Assembly (NCBI RefSeq): GCF_947507565.1
Contig: NC_089175.1
Span: 6,375,733-6,439,732, forward strand
Direction of reading: 5' to 3'
Length of the DNA stretch: 64,000 bases
Origin: Oscarella lobularis
Lineage: Eukaryota; Porifera; Homoscleromorpha; Homosclerophorida; Oscarellidae
Under the pieces are notes generated by a model. It searched no databases. It saw nothing but the letters and a program-made list of their open reading frames with translations, and was not told the origin of the DNA. The position numbers were made by a program, and so were the translations under genes. This document shows positions 54,801 to 64,000 of this stretch, one piece after another. Every line of letters begins with the position of its first letter. Position 1 is the stretch's first letter.

Positions 54801-57001
54801 ACGACGACTCGTCTATGACTCTAACTTGGAACGGATTTTACGATCCCGAATCTCCGATTGACCGCCTCGATGTAACGCTCAGGGTCGGCAACTCGGCTTC
54901 ACGGTCAGTCATCCTACAGCCAGCCAGATCAATATATACGTTTTACTCGGACATGTCTCTGTACGGAACTATAGCGGCTGTTACTGCGAAAGCAGTGACC
55001 ATCATTGGCCTGGAGTCAGACACTGTGGCTGACACCTTTTCCCTTGACCCACCTTCTGTTGAATTGAGTCCCGCTGATTGCTGCGACGTAAGTATCCAGT
55101 ACAGCAAGTCTGCAATCAAGGTCTCCTGGGCGTGGCGAAACGATATGAACAACAGGTCCATCGATCTTGGCTATGAGTACCGTTTCAGCATAGGGACGAT
55201 AGAAGGAGGAGCTCAGATTCTTCCGTACACCATCGTCGGTAGTCAGTTCGACGCCGTCTGTTCGGATTGCGCTTTGCTGCAAGGAGTTGCCTACTACGTT
55301 AATTTGCAAGTTTCGTTCGACGACTTTTCGACGTTCTTCGATGTTCAATCACCTGCTGTTATTATTGATTTCACTCCGCCAACTATTGGCAAAGTTCTAG
55401 ACGGGTTGAATGTCGACGTAGACTTCTTTGCGATCAACGACACTTTCGAGGCGACGTGGAGCGGATTTACGGATCCAGAAAGCGCTGTAAAGACATGCAA
55501 CATCTCTTTATTCGACAGCGTATCTTCCCTTGTTGTCTGGACAGCCGAAACCGAGTCAAATGGAACTGGCACTGTAAGCAATTCATTTGGCAGCGTAACG
55601 GTAGCGTGGTTTCATAAAGCCGCGTATTTTACGTATGTAAAGTGCATATCAAGCAGAGGACTCTTCTCTGTAGCGGAGTCAAACGGGTTCGTCGTGGACG
55701 CAACTCCTCCGTCAGGCGGACGCGTTTCGTTTAGTCTCACTCGGTTGGAGAACGGTATGACTTACGCCGAATCCGACTGGGACAATTTTAGAGACGACGA
55801 AAGCGGTGTCACATCCTACTGGTGGTATCTCTCCAGTCGAAACGAAGATAATCTTCGCGAGAAAGACGTCGGAACGGCTTCCTCCTATTCCGCGACGTTC
55901 AATTTGACAAGTCAGATAGAATACCGAGTCACAGTTGAAGCGACTAATCGCGTCAATTTGCGCTCTCGCAAGCATTCCAATTGGTTCTTCTACGACGTGA
56001 CTCCTCCTGTCAGTTCCGGGGTGATTGACGGTCCGGGTGCAACTGACGTCGATTATCAGCTTTCCCTCGTCGGCTATTCCGCTTCGTGGGGCAAATTCGT
56101 AGACAACGAAACGTCGATTGTCGATTGCTTTTGGTTCGTCGGAACTGAGCCTGGCGGCAGTCAGGTTTTGTCTCCTCAATCGGTTGGAAGTCAGAAAACA
56201 AGCGCTACTTGCGAACATTGCATTCTCACTCCTGGACTGACGTATTACTCGACTGTTCTTTGCTACAATTCGGCCGGGCATCAGACCAGCGAGTCCTCGG
56301 ATGGCGTTCTCGTCGACACGACGTTACCGGTTTCTGGTCAAGTCTACGACGGAAAGGGTAAAGTCGATCTGACCTACCAGAAAGATGCATCGTTTCTCGA
56401 CTGCAGCTGGGCGGATTTCAGCGACGCTGAAAGCGGGATCGCAAGGTATCAAGTGTGCGTCGGATCGTCGCAAGGGGTCTGCGATGTGCGCAGCAAAACG
56501 GAAGCCGCCGAATCAACCGAGTGGCACTTTTCAGCTCTCGTACTCAAACACGACAGCGCCTATTTCTGCACGGTCTATGGAGTCAACGGCGCTGGGTTGG
56601 TTTCTTCGTCTTCGTCGGACGGCGTTCTCGTAGACGTGACTCGTCCTGTCAAAGGAACGGTCATTGACGGCGAACAGTTCGACTCTGACTGTCAGTACAC
56701 TGACGAGCCAATAGCGGCAACGTGGCGCGATTTCTACGACGTTGAGTCGGGTATTGTGGAGTATGAGTGGGCTATCGGTACGAGCCAAGGTGCAGAGGAC
56801 GTCCTGCCGTTCATTTCGATTGGACTTAGCGAGACGGCGAGTTATTCGAGCAACTCCACTGCATCCAATCAACGTTTGTTCGTTACTGTTCGCGCACGTA
56901 ATGGGGCAAATGGAACGACTGATGCTATTTCAGACGGCCTTGTCATGTACAAGCGTGAGGACGGGCTTCCTCAGGGCTGTGTGGCTTTCAACGATAGCTA
57001 A
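48859..57001 (+). CDS. Giant secreted protein, Cys-rich head plus about 20 tandem modules (2,624 aa)
   Basis: Five exons: 48859-49016 (signal-like MKRRHRLFLDVLLILRLV), 49117-49189, 49243-49488, 49545-49784 and one exon of 7,158 bp, 49844-57001. The head (about residues 50-420) repeats PCDD..LCT.DD.C..G.C.GT...C.SC..CNG, with regular Cys pairs. From residue about 440 to the end, roughly 20 modules of about 100 residues follow. Each starts near VD.TPP..G.V.DG, then DIDYQ, W..F.D.ESGI..Y.W.IGT and YY..V...N.AGL....SDGV. The pattern has a fibronectin-III-like spacing but is not a standard FN3. No membrane segment or anchor is seen, so a secreted matrix or surface-coat protein is likely. The intron between exons 3 and 4 uses a GC donor (CAG|gcaagt). 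Confidence 0.85.
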
Positions 57002-58160
57002 GGAATGCTGCGCGTTTCGAAAGATCGCACAAAAATAGCACAAACGGCATTTCTTTATCACAAAGTCTCTAGAGAATGACACTTAATTGCTAGCACATGC
57101 AGTGTTTAGAACCAAAAAGTCCTTTCTTCACAATTCGTTGTTATTAGATGTCTAGGATAAAATACATGCAGCTTGCTATAGAATCACGAGACAGACACCA
57201 ATCTACACATGTTCGGTTTGGCGTCGACCGCCGCCGTTACAAGCGACTCGAACTTCTGGATTACCCCTTCCTTATTTAGATTGGACACGTCTTCGTTGCT
57301 TTCTCGACCGAATGCTTGAGAAAATCGACCGTTTTACGAAGTATAAGAGTAGCCTAGTGGGACGCACGTTAGCAGTTCAGCTGCCTGCAAAGTGCAAAGT
57401 CCCAGGGCAAAGTCACATTCCCCGTCGCTCCGGACGTAAGCTGACGTTGGCACTCGGTTCACTTGCATTCACGACGTCGCCGCTCCGCAGAGTTGCAGAG
57501 ACGAGGACCCCGTCCTGCCCGAAGAGAGATGCAAGAGCGTACGTGAGGCGATCTCGTCTCTCCTTCTCATTTAGAAGGCAAAGAAGAACGATTTTCTCTT
57601 GTAGAAATAGTGGAATTCGTTCAATAGATCAAGCAAGGACAAGGTTAGTGCAGGGAAAGAGAATGATAGGGTCTAATGAGCTGGTATTGAATCTGAGATC
57701 GAATTCTCATGGTGAAGTAGTTCAATAAGGAGTTTTATTGATTATTTATTTATTTTTCTAGCTGCGAAAATCCCTTTTCTTTGTTGTCACTGTTTAGTGG
57801 AAAACAATGCGCAGGATCATGCTTCAGGGCAAAGGAATGTTGCAACAAACGAGAGTGACGATGTTAGGAACGACTTGAGGTAAGGTTGAGACAATTTAGG
57901 GAATACACCTTCAAAACATGCAATCTCAAAATCCGACAAACGTTCAAACGCACCGTTTGAACACGTCATTAATTGTTTCTATTCTCGGACCCAAACGCGA
58001 TGAATAGTGCTTTGCTTGTAGTTGCCTGGGAAATCGTCGCATTCAAATCTGTTGAAGGATGGTGCAATACCCCAGTGATAGGTGCTTGATTTCCAGAATG
58101 GAAAATCGGTGAATCCAGGGTTAGCCTGGTGGGTGTTGGCCCAGAGATGTGTAGTAGCTT
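57002..58160. other. Non-coding region downstream of the giant gene
   Basis: Apart from repeat R3, no supportable gene. A possible exon ending in a donor near 57880 ('acttgag|gtaagg') has an in-frame stop and was not called. Confidence 0.4.
57355..57612 (-). repeat. Dispersed repeat R3, copy 2
   Basis: Same element as 46690-47010, same orientation, with small insertions. The minus-strand coding-like core is preserved. Confidence 0.65.
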
Positions 58161-58164
58161 TGGG

Positions 58165-58480
58165 CAGGTAACCGACAGAAATTGCGGAAAACCAAAAAGG
58201 TGACGTTAGAGAACAAGCGCATCAGATGCTCATGAAGTGGAAGGAAAGGAATGGAAATGAGGCGTCAGTCAGAGCTGTGCAAGTCTCTCGAAAAGGAGGA
58301 TCTGAAAGAAACTGCTCTGACGGTAGTTGGCTACTCGTCGTCTCTGAATGACGAGAGCAGCATTAGTACTTAGTATTCAATTTTTTTAATCATCTCTTTT
58401 GTACTACCCGGTATTTTGCTTGCTTCTTCGTTTTTACCTAATTTGTTCATTCGTGATATCACGTGGGCGCTCACGGACGA
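58165..58480 (+). pseudogene. 3' fragment of a ZU5/Death gene copy
   Basis: Closely matches 45030-45390, the end of the Death-domain exon plus its 3' flank. Shared text includes 'acagaaattgcgg', 'aaaggtgacgttagagaaca' and 'tactcgtcgtctctgaatga'. A small deletion and substitutions ('gcgtcagtcagagctgtgc') break the frame. The rest of the gene is missing. Confidence 0.85.
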
Positions 58481-58486
58481 GTTGAT

Positions 58487-58610
58487 GGCAGTAAGACTTA
58501 CCTTGCAATTCAAAATAGTGCTAAACGCAATGTTTCTCGTATGCTTAACTTGCTGCGTCAGTCGCTTAGACGAAGAAACTTCTCTCGAGTTGGGAACGAT
58601 CATCCGTCTG
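58487..58610 (-). pseudogene. Exon-like fragment, paired with 59115-59225
   Basis: The minus strand is open and ends at a good donor (TGCAAG|gtaagt). It encodes IVPNSREVSSSKRL and QVKHTRNIAFSTIL. The segment 59115-59225 encodes a related peptide (VVPSSKQLTYQVKRARNISF). Two diverged copies of one exon. Family not recognised. Confidence 0.4.
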
Positions 58611-59114
58611 AATCAATAAAAAGGCTTTTAAAGAGTTGAATTCAGGCGACGATCACATGTTGATGTAATTGAGCTTGCACTTTCAAGGAGCTATATATCC
58701 GTTTGTTCAGTTGTGCATGTACAGTACTCGTTTCTACAGCACCAAGCTACCAGAAAAAATGCTCTGTATAAGAATGGAACATACCGTGACAGAACAAGAA
58801 CGCAAAGTCCACGCAGGTCTCTAAATTGTATTGAATGGTTTATAGGCTTGAATCGATGCTTGAGCGCCACTGCAGGTCATCTTGGCAGCAGTATGTTGCC
58901 TTGACGGCTGAGCTGAAGATGCGGATTGCCGTCTTACTTAGGTTGGAAGACAGCAAAGAGCAGAATGTCAAACAATAGACTATACTAGCTATGACGAATA
59001 TCACCAATGAGTTCTGACTCGCTCTTACAAGCCACATTGCCTTGCAGTCTTTGCTCGTAGTCACCTGAGCGACGTTGGAGCGAGCTAAATGAAGTGACGC
59101 TCCGAAACGACAGT

Positions 59115-59225
59115 TTTTCCCAATGGAGCCCCGATTTTCTAAAAGAGCGCAAAACGAAATATTTCTCGCACGCTTAACTTGATACGTCAGTTGCTTCGAC
59201 GAAGGAACTACTCTCACGCTGGAAA
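59115..59225 (-). pseudogene. Exon-like fragment, second copy
   Basis: Translated similarity to 58487-58610 on the same strand. Surrounding sequence gives no further exons I can support. Confidence 0.4.
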
Positions 59226-59717
59226 TAAGCTAGAAAACCTTATCATGTGACGACAAACAGAAGAGTCCCGTACAGTTTATCGAATGTCATACGGGACACC
59301 AAGGTGCAGACTATGACGAGACTTTCTCCGACTTTCTCCGTCACAGTACGTACTCGCGCACACTAGCCTCTCGGTTGGCCAGTGTTCAGGGCCGTTTGGC
59401 CGTTGTTGCCACTATATTTATGATCGGTGGCTCAGTAACTAAGAGTGTTTGGTTGCTTTGAAAATCTGCAATCTAATAAGTGACGTCATGATTACATCAC
59501 CGGCACCTGACCATGGATGGTATGTGATGCCATTGACGAATGAAAGAGACGACCTTTCTACGACAACTATTAGTAATATGAGGGAGTATGGAGTTTTTCT
59601 TGCCTACTTTCTCATAGATAGAATGACTGTGGATTAGCAGTAAGCAGCTTCTTCATGAAGATCATGGATAGTGAATGACGTCATGCCAGACAATGTGATC
59701 TCATAATGACATCACTC

Positions 59718-59775
59718 ATCCAAATGCGCGTGATGACGTGATCCAAATGCTCGTGATCCAAATGCTCGTGATCTA
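59718..59775 (+). repeat. Short tandem repeat
   Basis: Three to four imperfect copies of 'gatccaaatgctcgt' in the spacer before the ankyrin-Roc gene. Confidence 0.7.
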
Positions 59776-60072
59776 GAATGCACGCTTCGCCCTTCTTCAC
59801 ATTTAGCGTCGTTCTTTGAGCCTGAAGAGTAGAGTTACGCCCCAACACAACAACTTGGCAAAAGAAGTTTTTGACCGTGTCTGCGACTCTTCTGCTTACA
59901 AGCGTGTCTAGTAAACTAGAAGTTTAGACAACCCCGAGGCATGGCCTCGATGAGCTTAGATGAAAAAGACGGTTCGTTATGTTTTCGCGTCAATTGAGTC
60001 ATCGCGACCGCGTTCATTCGTTTGAGAAGCACCGTTTTCTTTATGACAGCCTCTCCGCAAGGCGAAGGCTAT

Positions 60073-60081
60073 TATAAAAGG
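60073..60081 (+). promoter_or_regulatory. TATA box of the ankyrin-Roc gene
   Basis: TATAAAAGG followed by a GC-rich (gc)n stretch, about 240 bp before the first ankyrin exon I can place. Its match to the TATA consensus and its position make a core promoter likely. The start site would be near 60105. The first coding exon is not resolved. Confidence 0.55.
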
Positions 60082-60312
60082 CCGCGCGCGCGCGTCAAGC
60101 ATGTGCTCTCATTTTGACTGATTTTGATTTCGGAAGATCTGACAATTTTATTTTTCGATTTCGTAGAGTTTTTATCCGCTGTTGGAGGAGGAAATATTGT
60201 CCTAATATCACTGTATATTCGTCGCTATCCGGAAACGTGGAAAGAGGCGACAAACACCGTACAACTATTTCTCCTGCGCTTCAAGCAATCGATTGGGGTT
60301 CTTTTCATATAG

Positions 60313-63300
60313 CACGGAAAATCTGCAGTTCATATCTCTCGGAAAGCTAAAATAACAAAACTTTTGATTTCAGCTGGAGGTGATATAGAAGTTTTAGATA
60401 AGGTAATGAGGTGTTAGGCATAAGAGGAACATTTTTCACGGTTTGACATCAGGAGGGAATGACGCCTTTTCTTCACGCCGTTTGGAATGGAAATTCAAAG
60501 GTCATGGATTTTCTTATAGGACGTGGTTGCAACATTTCTGCAAAAACCTTTGTAAGTACTAAATGCAGGTAACGATTATTTAGCAGTCACAATTGGTTTT
60601 TAGAGCGGTAATGGAGCTCTGGCACTTGCGAGTGGAAAGGGTCATTTGAATATTGTAAAAAAACTTGTTCGAATGGGATTCAGTGTCAACGAACTTCATC
60701 ATGTGAATGATTTATACCATGAGAAATATGTAAACTCGTAATTTATGAATATTTAGAATGACTTAGCAGCGCTTCATTTGGCGTGTCGGGAAGGACACAA
60801 TAACACTGCGCAGTTTTTAATTTCAGCTGAAGCTGATATTGAAGCTTTGGATAAGGTATTGGTTCATTACCGATTAAAATACAATCTTCTCACGAAATGC
60901 TATTAGTGGGGTATCACGCCTTTTCTTCGTGCCGTCACAAAAGGGCATTTGAAAATTATGAACGTTCTTATTAGAAGTAACTGCGACATTTCTGCTAAAA
61001 ACAACGTAAGTAATAGCAGAAAACGGTAATTACTTATTAATCAGTACTAATTAGAGAGGTAATGGAGCTTTGGCACTTGCAAGTAAATATGGTCGTCTAG
61101 CTATCGCAAGACGTCTTGTTGAAATGGGATGTAAAGTTAATAAGTTTGATGAGGTATTATATAATACCAAATAAGTAAGATTTTAGTCATTATAGAAACG
61201 TTTAGGATGGCCGTACTTCACTTCATTGGGCGTGTTTGAATGGACACGCTGAAATGGCAGAATTTCTGATTTCATCTGGCGCTAAGATAGAAGTAGTGGA
61301 TAAGGTAAATGGCTTACTTGCAATTAGGTCATAGATTTCACCGTGTACAATTAGGCAGGTTTTACGCCTTTCCTTTGTGCTGTTTCCGGTGGATATTCAG
61401 GAGTCGCCAATGTTCTTATTTGGCGTCGCTGCAACATTTTAGCAAAAACCGACGTTAGTAATGTAATGAAAAGTTTATTTTTTCTCTTATTTGATGTGTA
61501 GAATGGTAATGGCGCTCTTGCAGTTGCAAGTCGAAAAGGTCATTTAGATATGGCAAAACTACTTGTTAGAAAGAAATTAAGTGTGAATGAACCTCATCAG
61601 GTATTAGAACGTGAGAAATGAAGAAGACTTTTATTATTTATAAATGAATGCTTAGAATGGCTATACTTCACTGCATTTCGCATGTCAAGAAGGACACGGT
61701 CAAACTGTTAAATTTTTAATTTCATCTGGAGCTAATAAAGAAGCTGTAGATAAGGTGTTGCTTTACTTTATTTTTTTCTAGTGATTATTATATGGTTTGG
61801 CATCAGATAGGGTTTACGCCTTTTCTTTGCGCTGTTTTCAATGGACGCTTGAAAATCATGGATGTCCTTACTAAAAGTGGTTGCAACCCTTTCGCCAAGC
61901 TTAGCGTAAGTAATAACGAAGATCAGTTACTTACCTATCAGTAATCACTACTAATGGGATATAGGATGGCGCTGATGCACTGTCAATTGCAAGTGCAGAG
62001 GGTCAATTAGAAAGCGCAAAGCAACTTCTTCGAATGGGATTCAGTGTCAATAAATCTAATCATGTATTAGAACCTGAGAGAAAGCCAAAAGCTTTTGTTC
62101 ATGTCTTTTCAGGAAGGCAAAACGTCACTTCATTGGGCGTGTCTGAAAGGTCAAGCTAAAATTGCTGATTTTCTAATTTCATCTGGAGCTTTAATAGAAG
62201 CTGTAGATAGGGTATTAATTTATTAACAATTTGTAAATAATTTTGTCACGGTTTGACTTAAGGACGGATACACGCCTTTTCTTCGTTCCGTTTATAATGG
62301 ATGCTCAGAAACAATGAATGTTCTTATTAACTATTCTTGCAAACTTTCAGCAAAATGCAACGTGAGTAGTAACCGATACCCATTATTTGCTAATCAGTTT
62401 AGCAAAATAGGATGGAAAAGAGGCTCTAATACTTTCAATTCAAAAAAGTCACTTTGATATCACAAAAAAGCTTGTTGAAATAGGATGCAGTATAGATGAA
62501 CCTGATCACGTACAGTACTGGAACGCTAAAGAAATGTATAAGAAGTTGATTTTTGTGAATGCTCAGGTTGGATGCAATGCACTTCATTGGGCGTGTCAGG
62601 AAGGACACGTCGAAACAGTAAAACTTCTAATTTCATCTGGAGCTGATATAGAGGCTTTGGATAAGGTTTGGATTTATTGAATATACGGGGAAAAATCTAG
62701 CTTTGGTATTATAGTGGGGATGGACGCCTTTTTTACGCGCCGTTTCAATTGGAAATTTAAATGTCGTGGCAGCTCTTATTCATCGTGATTGCAACATTTT
62801 TGCAAAAGACAAAGTAAGAAATCACTGAAACACACGTAATGATTTCCTAATAATAATCTATGATGAATGTAGAATGGTGATGGAGCCTTGGCTCTTTCAA
62901 GTCTTATGGGTCATTTGAATATCACAAAACAACTTGTTGGAATGGGACTAAGTGTCAATGAACGTCATAAGGTATTAAAAAGAGTGATTATGATTAAGAA
63001 AACTCATTATTTATTATTTATATGTGAATGCTCAGAATGGTTTTACTTGCCTTCATTTGGCATGTCAAGAAGGACACGTTCAAATTGCTAAATATCTTAT
63101 TTCAGCTGGAGCTAATGAGAAAGCAAATAATAAAGTAACAGTTTTCTTTAAGTATAAATATTTTTTGACTTTGGGAATAGTTTGGTAGAACGCCTCTTCT
63201 TGAAGCTGATTTTAACAAGCAATACACTGTCGTTGCAGCTCTTAGACAAAATAAAAAGGAATTTTGCCAGTCAGAGGTACGTCTGCTATAAGCCACTGAC

Positions 63301-64000
63301 GTAACTACATTTAATACATCATGAGGCAGTTTGGGGTTACATTCTATTAATAAGACCTTCATTTGCTTTGCAGGCCGATGGATCTTTTTCCGAAGCAGGC
63401 TATGCAATTTTGGCAGAGGAAGAACGTTGGATTGAGAGCAATGGTAACAGAAGAAGCCGAAGGAACGACGACCGTTCTCAAAAAATTTACGACGAGGCTC
63501 TAAAACGCGGCTCCGTAACAGCGAATCGTTCTCGTGTCATTGTCGCTGGTCAAGACGGTGCTGGCAAGTCGTGTCTTGTTGATTCTCTTCTAAACAGACC
63601 TTTTGAGAATAATAAAGCAAGCACAGAAGGAGCAGCTGTGGAAATGACGCACACTTCAACAAGAGGCTGGGTTGCGACTGACAGCAAGGATCACTTAGAT
63701 CCGCTTATTGCACAAGGCGTCTATCGCAGCATGAATCGGAAGTTTTCGACGTGGAAAAGCTCGCAAGAAAGCTTTTCTGAATTATCAGATGATTTCACTA
63801 AATCATCAAATGATCTCGCAGAAGACATCGACTCCGAGTCAGAAAACGAATCTGAGCGTTTAACCAACCCTTTCACAGGATTGGATACTGGCGAACCGGT
63901 AGAACTAGTAGAATCGTTAGCAGAAGATTTGAAAGCGGTTGGCTTTGAAGCGAAAACGCTCACGGCTAACCAGCAACAATTGGTAACCACTTTTCTCGCG
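60313..64000 (+). CDS. Ankyrin-repeat Roc GTPase, partial at both ends
   Basis: Twenty successive exons each encode one ankyrin repeat and all have phase-0 borders. The first visible is 60313-60402 (90 bp), then 60453-60551, 60604-60702, 60757-60855, 60907-61005, 61055-61153, 61206-61304 and so on to 63036-63134, each exactly 99 bp, and 63181-63276 (96 bp). They cycle through three types: (a) TSLHWAC.EGH..LISSGA.IEA.DK, (b) G.TPF..AV..G...VLI...CNI.AK, (c) GNGALALAS..GHL.IAK.LV.MG.SVNE. The exon from 63374 enters a Roc domain (GQDGAGKS) almost identical in layout to the RING/TRAF-Roc gene at 38.4 kb. The window ends before COR. The 5' exon with the start codon is not resolved. It is probably a cytosolic sensor-type GTPase. 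Confidence 0.85.

Noticed and set aside
50178-56872. Long antisense open frames across the giant exon
   Set aside because: They are shadows of a GC-rich, codon-biased repeat-coding exon and show no independent motif.
60114-60350. Open frame just after the TATA box as the first ankyrin-Roc exon
   Set aside because: Its frame does not match the ankyrin exon that starts at 60313, and the first ATG after the TATA box gives only a six-codon frame. The real first exon is unresolved.

Overview
The window is eukaryotic and animal. Nearly every gene is split by very short GT-AG introns (about 45-70 nt). The proteins are metazoan extracellular and signalling modules: CCP/sushi, C-type lectin, SRCR, EGF, receptor tyrosine kinase, class A GPCR, TRAF-type RING, Roc-COR, ankyrin, ZU5 and Death domains. 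Compact genes, tiny introns and this mixture suggest a sponge or another early-branching animal. That assignment is inference, and no species is claimed.

Layout: (1) 0-5.5 kb holds three paralogous P-loop ATPase genes with a likely mitochondrial N-terminus. Each has a 9-12 residue first exon and a 50-57 nt phase-2 intron. (2) 6.5-25 kb is a duplicated accessory region. A CCP gene is present twice. Copy A (7.2-11.4 kb) carries several lesions and has lost the 3' end. Copy B (13.75-20.7 kb) has 25 exons and about 24 CCP modules, and ends in a tyrosinase-like domain that has lost five of its six copper-binding histidines. A receptor-tail-like exon, fragments of neighbouring genes and a frameshifted pseudogene (21.4-25.1 kb) lie around them. 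(3) 25-30.7 kb is mostly non-coding, with dispersed repeats and a small membrane-protein gene. (4) 30.7-36.5 kb is a receptor tyrosine kinase with CLECT, SRCR, three further CLECT and four EGF modules, and a kinase split by an acidic insert. (5) 38.4-46.6 kb holds a RING/TRAF-zinc-finger/Roc-COR/Death gene, a ZU5/Death gene interrupted by a 200-N assembly gap, and a single-exon GPCR on the minus strand. (6) 48.9-57.0 kb is one secreted protein of about 2,624 residues with a Cys-rich head and about 20 tandem modules, mostly in one 7.16-kb exon. (7) 57-60 kb is repeats and pseudogene pieces. (8) 60.1 kb to the end is an ankyrin-Roc gene whose 20 ankyrin repeats each occupy one exon, almost all exactly 99 nt. 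It runs off the window.

Read together, this looks like a cluster of fast-evolving recognition and signalling genes built by exon shuffling and tandem duplication. The same Roc module is joined to two different N-terminal halves (RING/TRAF or ankyrin). Death domains occur in two neighbouring genes and as a pseudogene piece. Several ectodomain genes use phase-1 module exons. An immune or self/non-self role is inference only.
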